Assembly: GCA_035490315.1 (NCBI GenBank)
Contig: DATHET010000011.1
Coordinates: 1 to 52,906 of the forward strand
Origin: JADJQU01 sp035490315
GTDB lineage: Bacteria > Planctomycetota > UBA1135 > GCA-002686595
DNA length: 52,906 nucleotides
Direction: 5' to 3'
Part shown: in pieces, positions 33,636 through 40,621 of the stretch
Layout: each line of letters begins with the position of its first letter
Position numbering within the stretch: the stretch's first letter is position 1
Position numbers and translations under genes: made by a program
Notes under the pieces: model-generated
The model's database searches: none
Told to the model about the DNA's origin: nothing
Seen by the model: only the letters and a program-made list of their open reading frames with translations

Positions 33636-35897
33636 ATGATCTGGACGCTGCTCGCTCTCGTGGTGCTCGCGCTCGGCGCGCTGCTCCTGGTGGTCAGTGC
33701 GCGGCGCATCGAGCTGCGGCGCATGCAGCAGCGGCTCAATCGGCGCGAGCTCGCGGTGCGCGCGGGCAGCCATCAGGCGCAGCTCCAGCATCCGGTCGTC
33801 GATCTTTCGCGCTGTCTGGGCTGCGGGACCTGCGTCGCGGCCTGCCCCGAAGAGGGCGTCCTCGAGCTGATCCACGGGCAGGCCGTGGTGGTCAACGGGT
33901 CGCGCTGCGTCGGTCACGCGGCTTGCGAGCGCGAGTGTCCAGTCGGGGCGATCCAGGTCACGCTGGCCAACCTCGAGGAGCGGCGCGATGTTCCGGCGCT
34001 CACGAGCGAGCTCGAGGCGGTCGGCACGCCGGGCTTGTTCCTGGCGGGCGAGGTCACGGCCCACGCGCTGATCAAGACGGCGATCGAGCAGGGGTCGGGC
34101 GTTGCGCGGGAAGTGGCGCGGCGCTCGGCGAGTCTTTCCGAGGAGCAGCGCGAGGAGATGCTCGATCTGTGCATCGTCGGCGCGGGGCCGGCGGGGCTCG
34201 CGTGCGGCCTCGAGGCGAAGCGCAGCGGATTGTCCTTCGTGATGCTCGATCAGGAGGACTCCGTCGGCGGGACGGTCGCGAAGTATCCGCGGCGCAAGCT
34301 GGTCGTCACGCAGCCGGTCGAGCTGCCGCTGCGCGGGAAGCTGTCGCGCACGGAGTATTCCAAGGAAGAGCTGGTCGGTCTGTGGAGCGACATCGCCGCG
34401 GACGAGGAGCTGCCGCTGCACACTGGCGTGGTCTTCGAGCATGTCGAGCGCGTCCTGGAAGCGGGCGGAGCGAGCTTCCTCGTGCACAGCAACTTCGAGC
34501 CAGTGCGCGCGCGCCAGGTCTGCCTCGCGATCGGCCGGCGCGGGACGCCGCGGCGGCTGGGCGTGCCGGGCGAGGAGTTGTCGAAAGTCAATTACAGCCT
34601 GCTCGATGCTCAGTCGTTCACGGGCCGGCGTCTTCTGGTCGTCGGCGGCGGCGACAGCGCGGTCGAGGCGGCGCTCGGGCTCGCGGAGCAGCCGGGCAAC
34701 GAGGTCGTGCTGTCCTACCGTCGCTCGAGCTTCCACCGCATCCGCACGCGCAATCAGGCGCGGCTCGAGACGGCGCTGGCGGAGAATCGATTGCGCGTGG
34801 CGCTGGAAACCACCGTGGTCGCGATCGGCGAAGAGCAGGTCGAGCTCGAGTACGCGGCTTCCGCGCAGGGCGGTACGCGGCGCGAGGTGATCGACAACGA
34901 CGAAGTCTTCGTGATGGTCGGCGGAACGGCGCCTTTCGAGCGGCTCGAGAAGGCCGGCGTGTCCTTCGATCCCAAGCTGCGGCCGCCGGTGCAAGCGGTG
35001 ACGGAGCAGGGCACGGGACTCTTCAAGGCGTTGCTGGTCGGTTTCGCGCTCGCTCTGGGGACTTTGATCTGGGCGCTGTGGAACGCGGACTACTACCTGC
35101 TCGCGCCGGAGTTCCGCGCGGCGGATGCCAAGCATGCCTGGCTGCGCTCAGGCCGCGGCCTGGGGCTCGCGCTCGGGATCGCGGCCATGCTGCTCGTGAT
35201 CTTCAATCTGCTGTACCTCGCGCGGCGCGCGAACAAGGTCTGGATGCGTTTCGGATCGCTGCAGACCTGGATGAGCAGCCACATGGTCACCGGAATTCTC
35301 GCGCTGCTCGCGGCGATGCTGCACGCGGCGATGTCGCCGCGCGGCACGGTCGGAGGAGATGCCTTGTGGGCACTTGCGTTGCTGCTCGTGAGCGGCGCGA
35401 TCGGGCGCTATTTCTACGCCTGGATTCCGCGCGCGGCCAACGGCCAGGAGCTCGAGCTCGAGCAGCTGCGCACGCGGCTCGATCAATACGTCGAGACCTG
35501 GGACGGCAGCGAGCGGCGATTCCTCGAGCAGGTGCGCGGCGAGCTGACCGGTCTCGTCGACCGCCGCCAATGGAGCAGCTCCTTCTTCGGCCGCGTCGGC
35601 GCCATGTTCTCCGGCCAGCGCGACCTGCGCGCCGCCCTCGCCCGTCTGCGCGCCGAGGGCCGCGCTCAGGGCCTCGCCCCGGAGCGCATCGAGGATGCCG
35701 TGCACCTGTCCCGCGAAGCCCACTCGGTGGCCTTGAGGGCCGCCCACCTGGAGGACTTGAGGGCCGTCCTGAACACCTGGAGGTTCGTCCACCGCTGGGT
35801 GGCGGCCCTGATGGTCCTGCTAATGATCCTGCACATCGGCTGGGTCCTCACGTACAGCTCGAGTCTGGCCGACGTGAGGATCCGTGAAGGTCCGTAG
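33636..35897 (+). CDS. Ferredoxin / flavin NAD(P)H reductase / membrane cytochrome-b fusion
   Basis: A 753-aa protein in four parts. An N-terminal transmembrane helix (1-25). A two-cluster ferredoxin (55-115): the first cluster is CLGCGTCVAACP; the second is C-VG-H-AA-C-ERE-CP, with His where the second Cys is usual. A thioredoxin-reductase-like domain (175-470) with FAD motif VGAGPAGLA and NAD(P) motif VVGGGDSAVEAA, and no CxxC redox disulphide. A C-terminal membrane part (about 475-640 and 715-745) with His-bearing helices (TWMSSHMVTGILALLAAMLH, FVHRWVAALMVLLMILHIGW) suited to haem b. It could pass electrons from NAD(P)H or ferredoxin to the periplasmic cytochrome encoded next, whose start overlaps this gene by 14 bp. 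A GGGGA box precedes ATG 33636. Confidence 0.82.
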   Translation: MIWTLLALVVLALGALLLVVSARRIELRRMQQRLNRRELAVRAGSHQAQLQHPVVDLSRCLGCGTCVAACPEEGVLELIHGQAVVVNGSRCVGHAACERECPVGAIQVTLANLEERRDVPALTSELEAVGTPGLFLAGEVTAHALIKTAIEQGSGVAREVARRSASLSEEQREEMLDLCIVGAGPAGLACGLEAKRSGLSFVMLDQEDSVGGTVAKYPRRKLVVTQPVELPLRGKLSRTEYSKEELVGLWSDIAADEELPLHTGVVFEHVERVLEAGGASFLVHSNFEPVRARQVCLAIGRRGTPRRLGVPGEELSKVNYSLLDAQSFTGRRLLVVGGGDSAVEAALGLAEQPGNEVVLSYRRSSFHRIRTRNQARLETALAENRLRVALETTVVAIGEEQVELEYAASAQGGTRREVIDNDEVFVMVGGTAPFERLEKAGVSFDPKLRPPVQAVTEQGTGLFKALLVGFALALGTLIWALWNADYYLLAPEFRAADAKHAWLRSGRGLGLALGIAAMLLVIFNLLYLARRANKVWMRFGSLQTWMSSHMVTGILALLAAMLHAAMSPRGTVGGDALWALALLLVSGAIGRYFYAWIPRAANGQELELEQLRTRLDQYVETWDGSERRFLEQVRGELTGLVDRRQWSSSFFGRVGAMFSGQRDLRAALARLRAEGRAQGLAPERIEDAVHLSREAHSVALRAAHLEDLRAVLNTWRFVHRWVAALMVLLMILHIGWVLTYSSSLADVRIREGP

Positions 35898-37974
35898 CGT
35901 CCACTTCTGGATCGCCGTCCTGTCGTTGGCGGTGGTCGTCGGCATGGCGGTCGTCGACCTCAAGCGCACCGCGCCCGGTGAAGTGACTCGCGTGCACGCG
36001 CGCGACGAGAAGCTCGAGGGCGGCACGAACTGCAGCGCCTGCCATGGAGGGTTCTTCTCCGACATGACCAGCTCCTGCCTGGAGTGCCATGCGGCGATCG
36101 ACACGCAGATCAAGGACGACAAGGGGCTGCACGGAACGATTCCGCGGCCGGGCATCGACGCTCAGGAGTGCGCGACCTGCCACTCCGAGCACCACGGGCC
36201 GTTCTTCAGCATCGTCAACCGCCAGAGCTTCGTCATGGCCGGTGTGCCCGATCCGAAGCTCTTCGATCACAAGCGCATCGGCTGGGACATGAATGGCAAG
36301 CACCTCGAGCTCGCCTGCGCCGAGTGCCACGAGCATGCCTTCGACGACGTGCTTCCGCCGGGCGGTGAGCGCTACATCGGTCTCGCTCAGGACTGCGTGA
36401 CGTGTCACGAGGATCCGCACGAAGGCCAGATGAAGAACTCCTGCGCCAGCTGCCACGGTCAGGAGACCTGGGAGAAGATGCACGCGGATGGGCACGAGAA
36501 GAACCTCGAGCTGATCGGCGGCCACGGCGGACTCGATTGCCGTGCTTGCCACGCGAAGGAGACCGATCGCGCGCTGGAGGCGATGGACAAGAGGAGCAAG
36601 ATCCTCGCGCCGCGCACCTGCGTCGAATGCCACGAGTCGCCGCACGCGCCGGTCTTCGCGCAGAAGAACGCGGCGGCGGTCGCGATGCCGCTCGAGACTT
36701 CCTGCGTCTCCTGCCACGCGGCGGAGCACGATTCCTTCCGCGACGAGCGGCTCGCGCTCTCGTCCGAGCAGCATGCGCGCAGCGGATTCACGCTCGATCT
36801 GCCGCACGACCAGCAGAAATGCCAGCAATGCCACGATCCAAGGGCTTTGGCTTTCGCCGACCGCTATCCAGGCCGCAAGCAGGATCTGTGCAGCGCCTGC
36901 CATGCCGATCCGCACGGCGGCCAGTTCGCCCTCGGTCCGTTTTCGACCGGCGACTGCCTCGCCTGCCACGAGCGCACGCGCTTCGAGCCGCACACCTTCG
37001 ACACCGAGAAGCACGCGCGGGCCGAGTTCGTGCTCACCGGCGCGCACCTCGGCACGCAATGCAGGCTCTGCCACGAGGACCCGGTTCCCGCCGATTCACC
37101 GCGCATGTTTCGCGGCACGGGGATGACCTGCGAGGCCTGCCACGCGGACGTGCACTCCGAGCTCTTCGCCGAGCAGGCGTCGCTCCTGCCGGCGCCCGCC
37201 GCGGGCGAGTGCGCGCAATGCCACGACACGACGCGCTTCGCGAACGTCCCCAGCGAAAAATTCGACCACGGCGTGTGGACCAGCTTCGCGATCGAGGGCG
37301 CCCATGCGCAGAGCTCCTGCGAGTCCTGTCACTTTCCGCGCGCGGAGCGCGACAAGGACGGCCGGCAGTTCGGCAAGGTCGAAGAGACTTTCGACGCCTA
37401 CCAGGGCTGCTTCTCCTGCCACCAGGATCCCCACGCGGGAATTTTCGACGGCCCGAGTTTCCCCGAGCTCGTCGACGGCAAGCAGGACTGCGCGCGCTGC
37501 CACGACTCGACTTCGTTCCGAACGCTCTGGCAGGGCTTCGACCACGGCCGCTGGACCGGCTTCGAGCTGCGCCAGGGCCACCAGACCGCCGCCTGCTCGG
37601 ACTGCCACACTCCGCGCTCGACCGCCGATGCCTTCGGCCGCAGCTGGGAGCCCGCGCTCGGCACGAGCTGCGGCGATTGCCACGACAACCCGCACGGGAC
37701 GCAATTCGCCGTCGAGGGCGCGACCGACTGCGCCGGCTGCCATGCCGAGACGGCGCGCAACTTCTCGACTTTCGACCACGAGCGCGATTCGCGCTTCCCG
37801 CTGGGCGACACCCACCGCGAGGTGGCCTGCGCGGCCTGCCACCTCGTGGAGAAGTCCCCGGGAGTGAAGAACGCGGCCTCGGTGATCCGATACAAGCCGC
37901 TGGGAACCGACTGCGCCGACTGTCACGGCGTGCACGACGAAGTGCTCTTGAGGCGAAAGCCCGGAATCAAGTGA
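35884..37974 (+). CDS. 23-haem c-type cytochrome
   Basis: A 696-aa protein. An N-terminal hydrophobic helix (VHFWIAVLSLAVVVGMAVVD) acts as signal or anchor. I count 23 CXXCH haem-attachment motifs, from CSACH (about residue 50) to CADCH near the end, that is one haem per 29 residues. Several are followed by DPH.G(Q/I)(F/M) (CHEDPHEGQM, CHADPHGGQF, CHQDPHAGIF, CHDNPHGTQF), evidence of repeated units. Many FDH / HDQ segments offer distal histidines. It would form a periplasmic haem wire between the inner-membrane reductase upstream and the barrel protein downstream. It overlaps the upstream gene by 14 bp and the next by 1 bp. Confidence 0.92.
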   Translation: MKVRSVHFWIAVLSLAVVVGMAVVDLKRTAPGEVTRVHARDEKLEGGTNCSACHGGFFSDMTSSCLECHAAIDTQIKDDKGLHGTIPRPGIDAQECATCHSEHHGPFFSIVNRQSFVMAGVPDPKLFDHKRIGWDMNGKHLELACAECHEHAFDDVLPPGGERYIGLAQDCVTCHEDPHEGQMKNSCASCHGQETWEKMHADGHEKNLELIGGHGGLDCRACHAKETDRALEAMDKRSKILAPRTCVECHESPHAPVFAQKNAAAVAMPLETSCVSCHAAEHDSFRDERLALSSEQHARSGFTLDLPHDQQKCQQCHDPRALAFADRYPGRKQDLCSACHADPHGGQFALGPFSTGDCLACHERTRFEPHTFDTEKHARAEFVLTGAHLGTQCRLCHEDPVPADSPRMFRGTGMTCEACHADVHSELFAEQASLLPAPAAGECAQCHDTTRFANVPSEKFDHGVWTSFAIEGAHAQSSCESCHFPRAERDKDGRQFGKVEETFDAYQGCFSCHQDPHAGIFDGPSFPELVDGKQDCARCHDSTSFRTLWQGFDHGRWTGFELRQGHQTAACSDCHTPRSTADAFGRSWEPALGTSCGDCHDNPHGTQFAVEGATDCAGCHAETARNFSTFDHERDSRFPLGDTHREVACAACHLVEKSPGVKNAASVIRYKPLGTDCADCHGVHDEVLLRRKPGIK

Positions 37975-39662
37975 TGCTGCGCGAGTTGTGCCTGATCCTC
38001 GGTGTGTCGCTGGCGGCCGGCGGGCTGTCGCGTCCCGCCCATGCCCAGGCCGGCGACGAAGTGCGCAAGATCGACCTGCGTGTAGTCAGCTCGCGGCCGG
38101 GATCGGTGACCCTCGACCGCGGGGGCAACGACGGGCTGCGCAAGGGCGACCGCGTCACGCTGCGGCTCAAGGATGGAACGGCCGTGCTCGGCACGCTGCT
38201 GCGCATCGAGGAGCGCGGCTCGATCGCCGAGCTCGACGACCAGAGCCTCGTGATCCCGGCCGGCACGCGCGCGGAAGTGCTCGTGCCCGTTTCGCGCCTC
38301 GCACAGCCCGAGGCAGCGCCGACGACTCCTGCGGATCCGCAGGACCAGCAAGCGGCGCCGCCGCACGCGCCCTGGAAAGCGCGCGACGACCAGTGGAGCG
38401 AAGGACAGCCGCTGCTCGCGCGCGTGCGCCCCTTGCGTCCGAGCGAGCGGCCCAGCGACTTCCGCGGCCGGGTCTATTCGATATTCGACTTCACGAACAG
38501 CACCGAGGACGAGCGCACCGACGGCTTCTATCGCCTCGGCACGGACCTGACGCTGGAGAATGCCTTCGGCGACGGCGAGCGCATCCACTTCGACAGCGAA
38601 GTGAATTACCGCGATACCGACGTGCCGGACAACGACGACGAGACCTCGACGCACCTGCGCATCGACCGCGCTTCCTATGCGGTCGGCGGCAATCGCTTCG
38701 AGGACAACCGCTACGAGTTCGGCCGCTTCCTGCAGGACAACATGCCCGAGTTCGGCGTGGTCGACGGGGCCGAATGGGATCGGCGGCTCGACAACGGCCA
38801 TCGCATCGGCTTCAGCGCCGGTTTCATGCCCGAGCCCGACGCCGAACAGAAGACCGTGCAGGACTTCCAGGTCGCCGCGTCGTACCGCTGGCTCTACGAC
38901 GAGTCCGAGCAGCTCTCGGCCGCGGCCGGTTTCCAGAAGACGCTGCACGACGGCGACGCCGACCGCGATCTGCTCGTCGCGCAGGTGGCTTATCTCCCCC
39001 AGCGCGGCTGGACTTTCACCAGCACGGCCTGGATCGACTACTACTCGGGCGGCGACGCGAACAAGGGCCAAGGTGTCGAGCTGACCCAGGCCTACGCGAA
39101 CACCGCTCGGCGCTGGGCCGACGGCAGCTCGGTGCTGCTCGCCTACAGCCACATCGCTTTCCCCGAGCTCGACCGCGACGAGTTCCGGCCGGTGACCGCG
39201 GCGCAGCTCGCCGACGACCACAACGATCGCGTCTCGTGCCAGGGTCGCCTGCGCGTCGCGAATCCGGTGCGCATCCACGGCCTGGTCGCGGCCTGGGCGG
39301 ACCAGGACGATTCCGGCGGCGATGGCGAAGGCGGCTTTGAGGTCGAGAACTTCTTCTTCCCGCGCTTGTGGGTCGATTTCACGGGCTTCACCACCCAGGC
39401 CAAGTTCGTCGAGCTGCTCGGAGCCCGCGCGACCTTCGCCTATGCGCTGGAACGCGGGCGATTGAGCCTGGAGTACGAGCTGTCGAACAGCCGCTTCGAC
39501 GGATTCAGCGGCGGCAACAACGATCTTCCGCAGCATCGCCTGCGCCTCGAGGCCGATCACTACTTCGTCAGCGGCTGGAGCCTCGCCGCGCACCTCGACG
39601 GCCTGGTGTGGGACAACGAGAATTCCATCAACCTCGGTTTCTACCTGCAGAAGAGCTTCTGA
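37974..39662 (+). CDS. Outer-membrane beta-barrel (porin of cytochrome conduit)
   Basis: A 562-aa protein with signal peptide (MLRELCLILGVSLAAGGLSR...AHA). Residues 27-100 form a small beta domain (RPGSVTLDRGGNDGLRKGDR followed by VTLRL...GSIAELDD) resembling FlgT C-terminal or SH3-like folds. Residues 160-562 alternate polar/aromatic strands (VYSIFDFTN, FDSEVNYRD, FQVAASYRWLYD, WIDYYSGG, LSLEYELSNSRF, LRLEADHYFVSGWSLAAHLD) and end in GFYLQKSF, the terminal-Phe signature of outer-membrane barrels. ATG 37974 overlaps the cytochrome stop (TGATG). By position it would be the sheath for the haem wire, like MtrB/PioB-type porins. Family membership is inferred. Confidence 0.78.
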   Translation: MLRELCLILGVSLAAGGLSRPAHAQAGDEVRKIDLRVVSSRPGSVTLDRGGNDGLRKGDRVTLRLKDGTAVLGTLLRIEERGSIAELDDQSLVIPAGTRAEVLVPVSRLAQPEAAPTTPADPQDQQAAPPHAPWKARDDQWSEGQPLLARVRPLRPSERPSDFRGRVYSIFDFTNSTEDERTDGFYRLGTDLTLENAFGDGERIHFDSEVNYRDTDVPDNDDETSTHLRIDRASYAVGGNRFEDNRYEFGRFLQDNMPEFGVVDGAEWDRRLDNGHRIGFSAGFMPEPDAEQKTVQDFQVAASYRWLYDESEQLSAAAGFQKTLHDGDADRDLLVAQVAYLPQRGWTFTSTAWIDYYSGGDANKGQGVELTQAYANTARRWADGSSVLLAYSHIAFPELDRDEFRPVTAAQLADDHNDRVSCQGRLRVANPVRIHGLVAAWADQDDSGGDGEGGFEVENFFFPRLWVDFTGFTTQAKFVELLGARATFAYALERGRLSLEYELSNSRFDGFSGGNNDLPQHRLRLEADHYFVSGWSLAAHLDGLVWDNENSINLGFYLQKSF

Positions 39663-39669
39663 GGAGCCC

Positions 39670-40353
39670 ATGGACGCCACCCACAACCACCGTCACCAGC
39701 GACTTCCGCGCGCACTGCGCTGGCTCGCGATCGTCTTGCCGGCAATTCTCTTGATCGCGGCCTGCGTCGCCGGGGGTCCGGACTTCACCAAGCAGCATCT
39801 GTGGTGGTCGGGCCTCGGACCCGTGCTGCCGCACGACACGTTCCCGGCGGATTGCTCGACGTGTCACGTCGGCACTGACTGGCAGACGTTGGTCCCGGAT
39901 TTTCAGTTCGATCACGAGGCGAAGACCGGAGTTCCGCTCGTCGGTGCTCATGCGCGCGCGTCGTGTCTCTTGTGCCACAACGATCGCGGGCCCGCGGCGG
40001 TCTACGAGCGACTGGGTTGTGGCGGGTGTCACGAGGATGTGCACGCGGGACAGCTCGGGCCGACTTGCACGAAGTGTCACCAGGAATTCACCTGGGAACC
40101 GGTCGGGATGATCGAGCTGCACCGCACGACGCGGTTTCCGCTGGTTGGGGTGCATGCATCGACGGCCTGTCATCGCTGCCACCCGGGGATCGAGACCGGC
40201 AAGATTCTTCCGGCGGATCCGGAGTGCTTGACTTGCCACCAGAGAGATCTGGCGCGCACGCAGAATCCGAATCACTTCGGGCTGGGGTGGGTCGATCGCT
40301 GCGATCGCTGCCACTTGCCGCGCACCTGGCATCAGGCGGAGATCAATAATTAA
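39670..40353 (+). CDS. 7-haem c-type cytochrome lipoprotein
   Basis: A 227-aa protein. The signal ends LLIAAC, a lipobox (Cys about residue 32). Seven CXXCH motifs follow: CSTCH, CLLCH, CGGCH, CTKCH, CHRCH, CLTCH, CDRCH. CHEDVHAGQL repeats the DPH.GQF-type unit of the 23-haem protein. It starts 7 bp after the barrel gene and is the last gene of that overlapping operon. Its stop is immediately followed by the 107-nt palindrome. It is probably a periplasmic or outer-membrane-tethered relay. Confidence 0.9.
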   Translation: MDATHNHRHQRLPRALRWLAIVLPAILLIAACVAGGPDFTKQHLWWSGLGPVLPHDTFPADCSTCHVGTDWQTLVPDFQFDHEAKTGVPLVGAHARASCLLCHNDRGPAAVYERLGCGGCHEDVHAGQLGPTCTKCHQEFTWEPVGMIELHRTTRFPLVGVHASTACHRCHPGIETGKILPADPECLTCHQRDLARTQNPNHFGLGWVDRCDRCHLPRTWHQAEINN

Positions 40354-40460
40354 GTACGGAGTCAGGTGAATTCGTCCGGAGTCGTGTGGGCTCCCCGATC
40401 CGCGCTGCGCGCGGAACGGGGAGCCCACACGACTCCGGGCGAATTCACCTGACTCCGTAC
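40354..40460. repeat. 107-nt palindrome, copy 1
   Basis: Two 51-nt arms around the 5-nt loop CTGCG, with only two non-Watson-Crick positions. The outer 33 bp (starting GTACGGAGTCAGGTGAATTC) are shared with copy 2 at 43491. The inner stem (TGGGCTCCCCGATCCGCG) is different. Starts one base after the stop of the 7-haem gene, so it could act as terminator or mRNA-end protector. Confidence 0.95.
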
Positions 40461-40621
40461 TGGAAGGCCTCACGACTCTGGACAGTCATCTGACGAGCAA
40501 CCGCACGCGGAAAACAGAACCTTACTCAAGACTGGCTCATACACAGGCCGAACGAGCACGCGGGAGGAAGTGGCCGGACTGACGGGGCGGGGAACGGTCA
40601 GGAAAGTCCGGTCGGGTGCTG

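Noticed and set aside
36402..37973. Open frame running upstream of the barrel gene through the 23-haem gene
   Set aside because: It is an out-of-frame reading of the cytochrome. The barrel protein starts with a clear signal peptide at 37974.
40571..40613. AGGAAAGTCCGG upstream of the 11-haem gene, reminiscent of RNase P RNA, or a riboswitch
   Set aside because: No other conserved RNase P segment is nearby, and I could not match a c-di-GMP or cGAMP riboswitch core. Only a simple hairpin is visible.
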